From Nitrospirales bacterium (GTDB lineage: Bacteria; Nitrospirota; Nitrospiria; Nitrospirales; UBA8639), in assembly GCA_029261355.1 (NCBI GenBank), contig JAJDBM010000005.1, positions 1-64,000 of the forward strand: a stretch of 64,000 nt of DNA. The letters run 5' to 3'. The stretch's first letter is position 1. Every line of letters begins with the position of its first letter. Of this stretch, positions 1 to 8,152 are shown one piece after another. The translations under genes and the position numbers were made by a program. The notes beneath the pieces are model-generated. The model ran no database searches. It was not told the origin of the DNA and saw only the letters and a list, made by a program, of their open reading frames with translations.

Positions 1-68
1 TTGACCCGGCCACCATCGCCATCGTAGAGAAGGGTGGTGGTCTTTGTGGTGGTGGTCTCTCCCCGCAT
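1..68 (-). CDS. RHS/YD-repeat protein fragment, running off the left edge
   Basis: Reading leftward out of the window, this frame gives a Thr-rich stretch followed by TLLYDGDGGRV. That is the classic RHS/YD repeat pattern (LYDGDGGRVK) of large secreted RHS or polymorphic-toxin proteins. Only 22 codons are visible. The ATG at 66-68 is merely the nearest in-frame start, and the frame stays open for some distance further upstream without RHS-like sequence, so the true start is unknown. It fits the toxin, immunity and zinc-peptidase remnants found between 0.5 and 3.6 kb on the same strand. It may be an RHS cassette fragment rather than an intact gene. Confidence 0.45.
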   Translation of the reverse strand, partial: MRGETTTTKTTTLLYDGDGGRV

Positions 69-563
69 TCGAGTCCGTCCATGCATCAAGAGAGTCATGC
101 TATGTTTGGGGGGTAGAGAGAATGGATTACGGGTCCGTTGAGAGTGGCCTGCGGAAAAAAGTTAAATCCATGAAAACAGATCTAGTGGGAGGGCCGTGGG
201 GATTTAAGAATAGCATGTGCTCATCGGCAAGTGGGACCAGCGTAGATTCTGGATCAAGTACGATATACACATATGCACCAGAATGTGAGGGAAGAGTCAG
301 GTAAAGTAGAATGTCCCCTTTACCATGAACGAGACGTTGATCGCCTCGGCCACGATTCATTACATGATAATTCGCATTGTCATATTCGATGCGGACCTAG
401 CGGGGCATGGGGAATGATACTCACTCTATATCATAAAGCAAGCAACCTGACCCTATAACTAGAACTAGTATAACTAGAAAAATACGATACGAAACTCCTG
501 CAGCAAAATTATGCGTGTGCTGCATCGACTAGTTGAACTCACAACCCTATTCTTTATAAAAAT
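69..563. other. Intergenic stretch without a convincing gene
   Basis: Short open frames occur on both strands but none has a ribosome-binding site, a recognisable domain or convincing composition. The only structure seen is one copy of the AAAGCAAGC repeat at 432-455. The stretch is probably decayed RHS-cassette sequence. Confidence 0.4.
432..455 (+). repeat. REP-like repeat, copy 1 (ATAAAGCAAGC...)
   Basis: The sequence ATAAAGCAAGCAACCTGACC followed by CTAT nearly matches the sites at 2123-2147 (same strand) and 1850-1874 (opposite strand). The shared core is ATAAAGCAAGCRACYTG with a C-rich end. The motif recurs three times in 1.7 kb and borders the toxin/immunity segment, suggesting a mobile or recombining repeat. 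No transposase is present nearby. Confidence 0.5.
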
Positions 564-974
564 TCAATCTATTTTTAGATCATAGGTAAAAATCAATTCA
601 TGTTTTGTTGGCTCTATTAGTTTGTTTCCCTCATAGTAACTTAAATGAAAATGTTGTCCAGGGAAAATACCCTCACTAAAGAAATTCAATAATGACTGAC
701 CAAGCTTTTCGAAACAACCCATTGGTCCAACGAAACAGACAACACCCCCAACTATGTCGATGGAAAGGAGCTTATTAGTATTTTCCTTAGTGTTGATTTC
801 AAATGCTATCCCATGAAGCACATCACTATAAAATGGATCTCGTTCTTGATTTCCTTCAATTAAGGTTTTTCCTTCTAAAGAAAGTAGTGCTTGGCCTATT
901 TCACGGAATTCCTGAATTGTTCCTGAAACCTCTATCTCTGCTCCTTCTTCATCTCCGTCGCTTACAATATTCAT
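564..974 (-). CDS. Probable immunity protein of the adjacent polymorphic toxin
   Basis: A 136-residue acidic protein without signal peptide or membrane segment, so cytoplasmic. It begins 27 nt downstream of the toxin-type gene on the same strand, the standard toxin-immunity order. The early part (EVSGTIQEFREIGQALLSL) resembles the start of Imm32-type immunity proteins, which have a similar strand-then-helix segment. That family name is from memory and tentative. If the pairing is right, the protein would bind and neutralise the C-terminal domain encoded just upstream. It could instead be an unrelated small hypothetical protein. Confidence 0.5.
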   Translation of the reverse strand: MNIVSDGDEEGAEIEVSGTIQEFREIGQALLSLEGKTLIEGNQERDPFYSDVLHGIAFEINTKENTNKLLSIDIVGGVVCFVGPMGCFEKLGQSLLNFFSEGIFPGQHFHLSYYEGNKLIEPTKHELIFTYDLKID

Positions 975-1001
975 ATTGCTCTCTGGTATTATGTATCTTG
1001 A

Positions 1002-1859
1002 TTAAAAGTCACCGGATCGTATAGTTCTAGGATCAATCGGAGTATGTGGATCTACAGATGGTCCGTTCGTTTGCACCTTACCATAAATTTGAGTTTGTAA
1101 ATTTAAGTGTTCGCCCCTTTTTTGAACATGTCCACTTGCTTTATTTAGGTCAAATCCAGCTCGTTTGGTAATTGTCCGACCTTGTGCATCAATGCTTTCT
1201 TGAATAAATTGTACGCCAGCTTTTGAATCGATTGTCTTAATAGGAGTTCCTAAATCAAGAAAATCATCAGCAATTTTAAGTGCCTCGTCAACACTAATTG
1301 GCACTTGGCCTTGAAGTCTCTTTGTAATAGCAAGAGGCGCCCCTGCAAGACCAACCCCAGGTACCGCAGCAAAACCATCGATTACTGCAGCACCAAAATC
1401 AAGGGCAAGTAAATCAATACCAACATTAGCAATGTCCGCAAAGATCCCAATACCAGGTGTCGCACCTCCAATACCAACAGTCAATTGGATAGCATCCAGC
1501 CTTGACTGCCCAACTCCAAGGATGCCAAATAATCCTCCCGCTCGATTCCTCTGATTCGATTGAGTTCCAACAAGTGGAGTCGCCCTCACATGATACGTCG
1601 GTAATGTCTGAATTTGAGGAGTCGAACGCGACGAGCCAAATTGAGAAAAGTTGAAGCTCGGAATGGAAACATTCGTGAAATTCGGAGTATTCGTTCCTGA
1701 GAAGTTGGGGGTAAATGACGGCGTCGAGAATCCCAATCGCGCACTCTGTGAACAACAACTTCCACCCCCACGAAAACTAGGGGTCGAGTAGCCAGTGAAG
1801 CCACCAAACGACCCGCCCGCCCCAATGGATAGGGGATAGGGGGTCAGATAGGGGGTCAA
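1002..1859 (-). CDS. RHS-type polymorphic toxin C-terminal region
   Basis: A 285-residue protein in three parts. Residues 1-100 are low-complexity Ser/Thr/Pro/Phe with a repeated STPSF/NTPNF/SIPSF motif. Residues about 100-180 are hydrophobic and Gly/Ala-rich (IFADIANVGIDLLALDFGAA), typical of the pre-toxin region in RHS-like proteins. The last 90 residues form a compact polar domain ending HLNLQTQIYGKVQTNGPSVD and then HTPIDPRTIRSGDF. That ending resembles domains labelled polymorphic toxin type 24, a recollection and not a search result. The start is TTG and lies inside an inverted repeat (1850-1874), so this is probably the displaced C-terminal end of a larger RHS protein. A likely immunity gene follows 27 nt downstream. 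Confidence 0.55.
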   Translation of the reverse strand: MTPYLTPYPLSIGAGGSFGGFTGYSTPSFRGGGSCCSQSARLGFSTPSFTPNFSGTNTPNFTNVSIPSFNFSQFGSSRSTPQIQTLPTYHVRATPLVGTQSNQRNRAGGLFGILGVGQSRLDAIQLTVGIGGATPGIGIFADIANVGIDLLALDFGAAVIDGFAAVPGVGLAGAPLAITKRLQGQVPISVDEALKIADDFLDLGTPIKTIDSKAGVQFIQESIDAQGRTITKRAGFDLNKASGHVQKRGEHLNLQTQIYGKVQTNGPSVDPHTPIDPRTIRSGDF

Positions 1860-2147
1860 GTCGCTTGCTTTATGAGATAGCGGGTGATGCGCTGTATTGT
1901 GATAGCGAAGTCGGGCTCTTCGGTGATGCGCTGCCGAATCTGGGTGGTGATAAAACTGACTGACCCGACATTCGACAAGCCAAAGGTAAAGTAAGAGGCC
2001 CCTTTCCTGTCAGTGACCGGTGTCTCTGCCACAGGTTCATACAACCATGAATCCAAACTGAGATAACTGTAGTGCATATTGAGCTTCGCGACAATCGCGA
2101 GGTATGACGTGGAGCGCTCTCTGATAAAGCAAGCAACTTGCCCCCTA
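1850..2147. mobile_element. Short inverted-repeat element (MITE-like) around a small ORF
   Basis: The left end (1850-1874, AGGGGGTCAAGTCGCTTGCT then TTATG) and the right end (2123-2147, ATAAAGCAAGCAACTTGCCC then CCTAA) are near-perfect inverted repeats of about 24 nt, about 298 bp outer to outer. A small ORF lies inside. A further copy of the right-end repeat is at 432-455. No clear target-site duplication is visible and no transposase is encoded, so this could be a MITE, a REP pair or a recombination scar. Confidence 0.4.
1856..2077 (-). CDS. Hypothetical protein inside the inverted-repeat element
   Basis: A 73-residue frame that fills the inverted-repeat element. It stays open upstream of the ATG through residues reading RERSTSYLAIVAKLN and ends within the left repeat (QRITRYLIKQAT). 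It overlaps the TTG start of the toxin-type gene by 4 nt. No domain is recognised. There is no signal peptide or membrane segment. Composition looks protein-like rather than random, and the overlapping frame at 1870-2193 looks worse. It may be a real small protein carried by the element or a relic of a longer gene. Confidence 0.3.
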   Translation of the reverse strand: MHYSYLSLDSWLYEPVAETPVTDRKGASYFTFGLSNVGSVSFITTQIRQRITEEPDFAITIQRITRYLIKQAT

Positions 2148-2194
2148 ACACTCCTAACCTTGACTTAACCCCTATTTCACTTATTGAATGCAAG

Positions 2195-2680
2195 TTAATT
2201 TACAGAAAACTCAGTTCTGCCCATATGCCCATCAGTCCCAATGACGCCAAGATAATAGGAGTGTCCTTCTTTAAGAATGGGTTGTTGGTTATTCATTGGG
2301 GTAAGTTGAACAAATCCTGGTGGAATTTGACCAAAAACTATTTGAGAAAGGAGGTCCGACTGAACTTTTGGTAACGCATCAGGGTCTTTTAGTACAAACC
2401 AATCTCCTATTTTTTTATACCACTCTGATCGATCAACTGTGCTGACATCCCAAACAACTTCTTTCGTCAATCTATCATGAACTATGATCGTGTCTATCTG
2501 GATAGCAAGTTCCTCACTTTTCGTATTAAGCAACGTAAACTCAATTATTCCGTCTTTTTGTAGCGGAGAAACAATGAGACCTCGGATACCTTCGAAGTTT
2601 TCGTCTATAATCAGACACCCTGCTCCAAAAATGAAACAGACTGCGCTCACAGCACATAATTGAAGAATTTTTAATGGCAT
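2195..2680 (-). CDS. Hypothetical lipoprotein (intact paralogue)
   Basis: From the ATG at 2680 the protein starts MPLKILQLCAVSAVCFIFGAGC, a lipoprotein signal peptide with lipobox FGAGC. The frame is open to 2743, but that start would bury the signal. The mature part of about 140 residues is beta-rich and has no known domain. Its second half (VLKDPDALP, then QIPPGFVQLTPMNNQQPI) is clearly related to the broken gene at 2798-3275, which it follows by 117 nt. It is probably anchored in the periplasm. Its location beside toxin-type genes suggests an accessory or immunity-like role, but nothing shows this directly. Confidence 0.6.
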   Translation of the reverse strand: MPLKILQLCAVSAVCFIFGAGCLIIDENFEGIRGLIVSPLQKDGIIEFTLLNTKSEELAIQIDTIIVHDRLTKEVVWDVSTVDRSEWYKKIGDWFVLKDPDALPKVQSDLLSQIVFGQIPPGFVQLTPMNNQQPILKEGHSYYLGVIGTDGHMGRTEFSVN

Positions 2681-2797
2681 CTGCCTGTAAATGGTGAATA
2701 ACATGTGGTTCCTACTCTGTAGAATGACTCCTTTTCCGCCCATCTAGTGCAGTGGGAATTTACACTGACGACTTGAATTTAATGTATGCCCCCATAT

Positions 2798-3275
2798 CTA
2801 GTTGAATGCACGCTCCACGATAAACTCTTTCATGCCCCGATGACCACCTCGAACCACACTAACAACATAGTGGACAACGGCTTCGAATATTGGCGCTTGA
2901 TCATCTAAAGGATTAATTTGGATAAACCCATTGGGGATTTCACCAATTACGAGTCGCGAAAGAGCTATGGGATGAATGTCAGGCAAGACATGGGGGTCAC
3001 GTAGTACAAGTCGCCCTTCCTTTTCTTTATACCAGATAGTCCATTTTTCAGTACTAATGCACCAAACATTCGTACCTGTAGTAACGTTGGTTATCACCAA
3101 ATCTATAACTTTTACATCTTCATTCAAATCATTCTTATTATATAATAACTAAATCAATCTGATTCTCTTTTTGAATAATATCAATTCCTTTATCATCGAA
3201 AATGCCTGTTGTTTGACATCCTGAGAGAGAGAAATAAAAGGCACTAACTAAACAAAGTTTTAAACAATTTAACAT
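2798..3275 (-). pseudogene. Frameshifted paralogue of the neighbouring lipoprotein
   Basis: Two frames make up one ancestral protein. The first (3275 to 3138) starts MLNCLKLCLVSAFYFSLSGC, a lipoprotein signal peptide with lipobox LSGC, and stops after QIDLVII. The second (from about 3150 to 2798) continues IYNKNDLNEDVKVIDLVITN and then aligns along its length with the intact gene at 2195-2680: VLRDPHVLPDI against VLKDPDALPKV, and GEIPNGFIQINP against GQIPPGFVQLTP. A single-base shift near 3140-3150, in an AT-rich run, explains the break. The 109-codon downstream piece alone would need a TTG start and would lack the export signal. It is most likely a decayed tandem duplicate. Confidence 0.65.
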
Positions 3276-3340
3276 TGGCCTAAGGGATGAATGTAGCAGG
3301 TTGTACCTGCTCTAGCAGCTGCATTTTGTTCCGTAAAGTT

Positions 3341-3571
3341 CTAGTTTAGAAAAAGGTTCCGTTGAAACCCCATGTACCCCCAATCCTGCCCTTGACTCAC
3401 ATGACCAAATTCATGCACCAAGAGTTGGGCACCATCAATCTTATCAATCCAATCTGGTTCTAGGTTAATGATTCCTAACTCTGGCACATATTTCCCTCTA
3501 GCTCCTTGAATAAATTGGCTATAAAGGGATGAGACAAAAAGATAAAATACATTCTGTTTTCTCTCGAAACT
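3341..3571 (-). pseudogene. Remnant of an RHS-associated zinc metallopeptidase-like domain
   Basis: This frame has no start codon after its upstream stop. It encodes about 76 residues including LLVHEFGHVSQGQDWGYMGF, whose HEFGH is the zinc-binding HExxH motif of zincins. Similar HEYGH/HEFGH segments followed by Q-x-x-x-(W/Y)-G-(F/Y) occur near the C-termini of some RHS and polymorphic-toxin proteins. The frame then stops at 3343. The missing N-terminus and abrupt end mark it as a fragment. It adds to the evidence that 1-3.6 kb is an eroded toxin-cassette region. Confidence 0.5.
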
Positions 3572-3738
3572 TTATTCAAGGCATATATTGTTTAGAAAAT
3601 TCCATTGTAGTCAACCCCGCCAAAAGGGTACTCATAGAACTACGTAGCATGCATAGACTGCATTGAATCCCCTTGAATCCCATCCGTATACTCCCTGTTA
3701 AGACATTGCCTTTTCTCCATAACTAATAAAGGAAAACT

Positions 3739-5265
3739 GTGTTAGCTAAAGTGTTGAGTGCTGGATTGTGGGGATTAGAGGCACACGTGATTGACGTCGA
3801 AGTTGATATCGGCGGAGGGCTGCCTCAATTTTCCATCGTGGGATTACCAGATGCGACGGTGCGTGAGAGTCGCGACCGCGTCCGCGCCGCGCTCAAAAAT
3901 ACTGGATATAAATTTCCTCCTAAGAAAATTACCGTCAACCTCGCTCCGGCTGGCATAAAAAAAGAAGGCTCTGGACTCGAGTTGGGTATCGCCATTGCCC
4001 TGCTTGTGGCAGAAGGCATTCTGGCGCCAGAGACTGTTGAACCGTATGTCTTTGTCGGCGAACTCTCACTCGATGGTCGGATCAAACCTGTATCAGGTGC
4101 CCTCTCGATTGGCCTGGCATGTCGCAACAATCATTCATTGATTCTTCCTATGGCCAACGCCCAAGAAGCTGCCGTCATCGAACATGTGTCTGTATATGGA
4201 GTTCACACCCTTCCCGAGGTCGTGGAGTTTTTGAATGGCACGGTAGCACTAACGCCGACCATTGCCGAGACCAACAGCCCCTACGTTTCTGACACATTGC
4301 TGGAAGACGATTTTGCAGATGTAAAGGGCCAACTCCACGCGAAACGAGCTCTTGAGGTTGCAGCCGCAGGTGGGCACAATATTTTAATGGTTGGCCCTCC
4401 AGGGTCGGGGAAGACCATGCTCGCTCAGCGGTTGCCTGGCATTCTCGCGCCAATGGAATTGCAGGAACGTCTCGAGTCGAGTCAAGTGCATAGTGTGGCA
4501 GGCACGTTATCCGCGGACCATCCACTCATGACGACTCGTCCCTTTCGAGCGCCTCATCATAATATTTCCGATGCCGGACTCATCGGCGGAGGCTCCATAC
4601 CTCGACCAGGTGAAGTCTCGTTGGCGCACCATGGCGTCTTATTCTTAGATGAAGTGCTCGAGTTTAAGCGCTCGGTCCTCGACGGACTTCGACAACCCCT
4701 AGAAAATGGAACGGTCACGTTGACACGAGTCAATGCCACACTCACCTACCCAGCACATATGATGCTTGTTGCCGCGATGAATCCGTGTCCCTGCGGATAC
4801 CTGGGTGACCGGACCCATGAATGCCTCTGCACACACTTTCAAATTCGCCGATATCGGTCACGCCTTTCTGGTCCATTACGCGACCGTCTTGATATTCACC
4901 TTGATGTTCCCGCCGTTCCGGTCACTGATTTGTCAAAAAATGAAACTGGAGAGTCATCGGCACAGATACGACAACGTGTCACAGCGGCCCGAGAGCGCCA
5001 AACGAGGCGGTACAAAAAAGACCACTTGTTTAGCAATGCTCAACTCAAACCTCGACATTTGCAAAAGTACTGCGAGATTGATCCGACAGGGCGTAACCTG
5101 TTAGAACGTGCTGTTTCACAGCTTGGGCTCTCGGCACGGGCCTTTGGGCGAATTCTCCGAGTCGCACGAACCATCGCCGACTTGGCCGAATCTGAAGCCA
5201 TTCTTCCCTTACACGTTGCAGAAGCTATACAATACCGGACATTTGATCGTCCGATAACCGTATAG
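3739..5265 (+). CDS. comM: ComM/YifB family Mg-chelatase-like AAA+ ATPase
   Basis: A 508-residue protein of the usual length for ComM (YifB), a hexameric helicase that promotes branch migration during natural transformation. The N-terminal ChlI domain has GLPQFSIVGLPDATVRESRDR, followed by a Walker A motif GPPGSGKT at about residues 219-226, a Walker B-type LFLDEVLEF, and the conserved AAMNPCPCGYLGD. The C-terminal Mg-chelatase domain ends the protein. The start is GTG with an AAAGGA ribosome site about 6 nt upstream. It is the first housekeeping gene after the decayed region and stands alone on the plus strand. Presence of ComM alone does not prove competence, as it is widespread. Confidence 0.93.
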   Translation: MLAKVLSAGLWGLEAHVIDVEVDIGGGLPQFSIVGLPDATVRESRDRVRAALKNTGYKFPPKKITVNLAPAGIKKEGSGLELGIAIALLVAEGILAPETVEPYVFVGELSLDGRIKPVSGALSIGLACRNNHSLILPMANAQEAAVIEHVSVYGVHTLPEVVEFLNGTVALTPTIAETNSPYVSDTLLEDDFADVKGQLHAKRALEVAAAGGHNILMVGPPGSGKTMLAQRLPGILAPMELQERLESSQVHSVAGTLSADHPLMTTRPFRAPHHNISDAGLIGGGSIPRPGEVSLAHHGVLFLDEVLEFKRSVLDGLRQPLENGTVTLTRVNATLTYPAHMMLVAAMNPCPCGYLGDRTHECLCTHFQIRRYRSRLSGPLRDRLDIHLDVPAVPVTDLSKNETGESSAQIRQRVTAARERQTRRYKKDHLFSNAQLKPRHLQKYCEIDPTGRNLLERAVSQLGLSARAFGRILRVARTIADLAESEAILPLHVAEAIQYRTFDRPITV

Positions 5266-5379
5266 CTTGACTGAGGATCTGACCACCTGAGGACACCTCA
5301 TTCACGGAGAAATAGGGAAAAACCTTGCCAAATCCATTGCACAGGCCATAGCTGAGTCTCATATTGGACAATATTTCCT

Positions 5380-5592
5380 ATGCAGTCTTTTAAAATCTTT
5401 CGCTGGTGGTTTATTGTTGGGGCCATGATGGCGTTAGCCGTTATCATGATTCAAGGCGGCATGCGTGACCTGATGGTTGCCCAGGAGCCCATATGGAATG
5501 CTAAATTAGTCGAATTAGTCCCCCCGATACTTGGGGGAGGGCTATTAGGGGGCTGCATCGCATTAATTTTGAATCGTATTAAAAAAGGCTAG
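5380..5592 (+). CDS. Small inner-membrane protein, two predicted helices
   Basis: A 70-residue protein with a hydrophobic segment at about 8-25 (WWFIVGAMMALAVIMIQGG) and another at about 47-65 (PPILGGGLLGGCIALILN), ending in basic RIKKG. It is probably a two-helix inner-membrane protein. No family is recognised. It lies between comM and another hypothetical gene on the same strand. Only a weak ribosome site is visible. Confidence 0.5.
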   Translation: MQSFKIFRWWFIVGAMMALAVIMIQGGMRDLMVAQEPIWNAKLVELVPPILGGGLLGGCIALILNRIKKG

Positions 5593-5701
5593 CCCCTACA
5601 GATTTGGCTAATCGCAATCTTTCTACGTTACAATCAGATTCCACTTAAATTTTTAATCTTATATCGTCAAGCCGTCATCATAGAAAAAGGGAGAAGAGAG
5701 C

Positions 5702-6130
5702 ATGGATGTGAAGGTAGGGCCACATTGGTATCGGAATTCAGACGGAACGATCGAAATTGAGGGTTTGCCTCAAATTGAATTAATCACGCGAAAACCTGGC
5801 GGGCCGCTTCGAATAAATTTCGCCATTTTTGATTCAATAGGGAAACTGCATGCGAAATTGGAAGGCAGTTCTTTTGTTATTAATGAACAGGCGGCGTATG
5901 AACTCGTGAAAAGCGAAGGTCGCGTTCTAATCAGAAAAACTGAATCGCATAAACCCGTTCTTGATTTGCAGTTAAAAGAGGAAGGTCGAATAGAAATATC
6001 TGCAGGTGAGTTTTATACACTCAAAGGCCACTTACTGACGATTACACCTCAAGAATGGACCGTCGAGAAAATGCAGGGGAAAGAAGGAGAATCGGACATG
6101 AAAGGAAAAGCCGTCGCGTTAGCTTCCTAG
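5702..6130 (+). CDS. Hypothetical cytoplasmic protein
   Basis: A 142-residue protein with no signal peptide or membrane helix and a pattern suggesting beta-strands (KVGPHWYRNSDGTIEIEGLP, LRINFAIFDSIGKLHAKLEG). A GGGAGAAGAGAGC ribosome-site region precedes the ATG. Nothing identifies a function. Codon use and length are consistent with a real gene. The next gene is on the opposite strand and converges on it. Confidence 0.6.
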   Translation: MDVKVGPHWYRNSDGTIEIEGLPQIELITRKPGGPLRINFAIFDSIGKLHAKLEGSSFVINEQAAYELVKSEGRVLIRKTESHKPVLDLQLKEEGRIEISAGEFYTLKGHLLTITPQEWTVEKMQGKEGESDMKGKAVALAS

Positions 6131-6190
6131 GCTGTACCATACGATGAGCACATGTTTCTTGATTGCTCAGACAGCATCTCACGAATAGTT

Positions 6191-6397
6191 CTAAATTTCT
6201 GCAGCCGGAGTATGACTAGTTCCATCACAAATCGTACAAGTCCGACTCGATACACCATCTCCGACTTTTGCTGGCCCTAACACACCACTTGGATCAAGCG
6301 ATACCACATCCTCTCCCTGAAAGGTCCAGAGGCGCCCACATTCCTGACAACAATACCATCGTGTATATCCCGGCCAATCACGATCACGAACCCCCAT
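6191..6397 (-). CDS. Small zinc-ribbon-like protein
   Basis: A 68-residue protein with two Cys pairs, CCQEC near residue 16 and CTICDG near residue 55, spaced as in a zinc ribbon or rubredoxin-like knuckle. Aromatic residues (WPGYTRWY) precede the first pair. It lacks the CPxCG signature of true rubredoxin, so zinc rather than iron binding is more likely. No partner gene suggests its job. Confidence 0.5.
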   Translation of the reverse strand: MGVRDRDWPGYTRWYCCQECGRLWTFQGEDVVSLDPSGVLGPAKVGDGVSSRTCTICDGTSHTPAAEI

Positions 6398-6627
6398 TGC
6401 TGTTATTGTCCTTTATTTGAGCGAACCAAAATAATGTCGATTTGAGACCTATCAATAGAACGACGCATTACCCCATAGAGCGAATCTACCTAACCCCCTA
6501 CTGACCATACAGACGTTCAACGCAGCATCCCAGGCTTCAAGGGTACGGAAATTACTTGAATCAGCTATAAGACTCAGAACGACGATCATGTATCTAATGA
6601 TCCGTCGATCCTCTCGATTCCTCCCAC

Positions 6628-6855
6628 TTACTTCATCACATCCTTTATTTTCGCTTCAAGAGTGGAAAACCACTCATCAAATGGGATGTCTGCATCCACA
6701 ACAATTTCTAATTTTCCGTTAGCCAATTTTCTCACGATTCCGGGACTTTCAGGCGAGAGCGGAATTTCCACCCACTCCCGTGACATCTCTAGTTGATCGG
6801 TTAATTCTAAAATCTTGGTAATTTGCTGGAAGGAAACCGCTTGCATATTATTCAC
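6628..6855 (-). CDS. Small hypothetical protein
   Basis: A 75-residue acidic protein with helical ends and a central strand segment (KLANGKLEIVVDADIPFDEW). It has no signal peptide, membrane segment or metal motif. An AAGGAG ribosome site lies just upstream of the start. It follows ltaE on the same strand and could be co-transcribed, although a hairpin sits between them. No function can be named. Confidence 0.55.
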   Translation of the reverse strand: MNNMQAVSFQQITKILELTDQLEMSREWVEIPLSPESPGIVRKLANGKLEIVVDADIPFDEWFSTLEAKIKDVMK

Positions 6856-6891
6856 GAAGATATACTCCTTACTTCATAGTTTTTGGGGGTC

Positions 6892-6916
6892 CATAAAATT
6901 GTAGGAAGGGCCCTAC
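6892..6916 (-). terminator. Possible terminator after ltaE
   Basis: On the minus strand GTAGG-GCCCTT-CCTAC forms a short hairpin followed by AATTTTAT, located 14 nt after the ltaE stop codon. The stem is only 5 bp and the T run is short, so the terminator is weak at best. Confidence 0.35.
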
Positions 6917-6929
6917 GGAGCTGTCAATC

Positions 6930-7967
6930 TCACTTCTTCATTGGCGTCAACATGTTAGAAAATACTTGACCAGCTACTTCAATATCTGCCGCTGATACGT
7001 CTAAATGCGTCACGACCCGAAATCGACGATCTCCCACTGCATTCATTAACACACCTGCCTGCTCACATTGAGAGAGCAATTCATGAGTCGTACTCGAGTG
7101 GTCAGTGACATGAAAGAGAACCATATTGGTTTCGACTTCAGCAGCATGGCATGACACGGTTGGAATAGACTCCAAGAGTTGGGCCAATCGTTTGGCATTC
7201 TGATGATCCTCTTTCAACCTCGTGATATGATGGTCAAGGGCGTAGATACCCGCAGCAGCCAGTATGCCAACTTGACGCATTCCACCCCCAAAAATTTTCC
7301 GCAACCGGCGAAGCTTGCTCACTCGATCCCGATCGGACACAATGAGTGAACCAACAGGCGCACCCAACGCCTTCGAAAGACAAAACGATATGGTATCAAA
7401 CGGTCGTGCATAATCAGCCGCCGCCACCCCGGTAGCAGCCACGGCATTAAAGAGTCTCGCCCCATCCAAATGCAAAGCAAGTTGAGCGGATCGCGCCACC
7501 TCAGACAACCTCTCAATCACCGACAACGGATAGACAGCCCCTCCTCCACTATTATGTGTTTGCTCCAGACATAATAATGTGGTGGGAGGGTTATGCACAT
7601 CCCTGGAACGAATAGCGGCTCTCACCAGTTCTTGCTCTAAGATCCCCCTTACCCCTGGCACACACGTCAATTGTACTCCTGACAATGAGGAGGCCGATCC
7701 ACCTTCATACCGAATGAGGTGCGACGTACTTTCCACGATAACTTCATCACCAGGACGTGTATGTAGTCGAATGCAGAGTTGATTCCCCATGACCCCAGAT
7801 GGTACGAACAACCCAGCTTCTTTCCCGAGAAGTTCCGCAGCCATGTGCTCAAGGCGATTCACGGTCGGATCTTCTCCGTACACATCATCCCCAACTTCGG
7901 CCTTCGCCATGGCCTCTCGCATGGCAAATGTCGGTTTTGTCACAGTATCGCTTCGTAAATCAATCAT
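6930..7967 (-). CDS. ltaE: Low-specificity L-threonine aldolase
   Basis: A 345-residue PLP-dependent enzyme of fold type I that cleaves L-threonine or L-allo-threonine to glycine and acetaldehyde in the cytoplasm. The start [20 protein letters not shown] is the family hallmark, followed by [17 protein letters not shown]. The PLP lysine is in [14 protein letters not shown], and the [10 protein letters not shown] segment carries the Asp that contacts the pyridine nitrogen. The length is normal. It is transcribed away from the RmlD-like gene, with 185 nt between the two starts. No neighbour suggests a special role beyond glycine/threonine metabolism. Confidence 0.93.
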   Translation of the reverse strand: MIDLRSDTVTKPTFAMREAMAKAEVGDDVYGEDPTVNRLEHMAAELLGKEAGLFVPSGVMGNQLCIRLHTRPGDEVIVESTSHLIRYEGGSASSLSGVQLTCVPGVRGILEQELVRAAIRSRDVHNPPTTLLCLEQTHNSGGGAVYPLSVIERLSEVARSAQLALHLDGARLFNAVAATGVAAADYARPFDTISFCLSKALGAPVGSLIVSDRDRVSKLRRLRKIFGGGMRQVGILAAAGIYALDHHITRLKEDHQNAKRLAQLLESIPTVSCHAAEVETNMVLFHVTDHSSTTHELLSQCEQAGVLMNAVGDRRFRVVTHLDVSAADIEVAGQVFSNMLTPMKK

Positions 7968-8152
7968 GAGATGTCCTCAGGTGGCCTCGACACACTAATG
8001 GAACAGAATAGACACAAAAGAAATTGTACGAGAGAACCACATGGTCAAACAAGCAGACGAATATCCACCCAGACCTCGATACTTTCTCAAGGTTCGTTAG
8101 AAGGACGCAGGCGTACGCTGACTTCGTCATCATTCAACTATTGGAGTGATCA

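Noticed and set aside
44-360. Short ORFs on both strands near the left edge
   Set aside because: They overlap each other and the RHS fragment, without start signals or domains.
1870-2193. Alternative minus-strand ORF of 107 codons overlapping the small element gene
   Set aside because: Composition is Ser/Arg-rich and irregular, typical of an out-of-frame shadow. The other frame is more protein-like.
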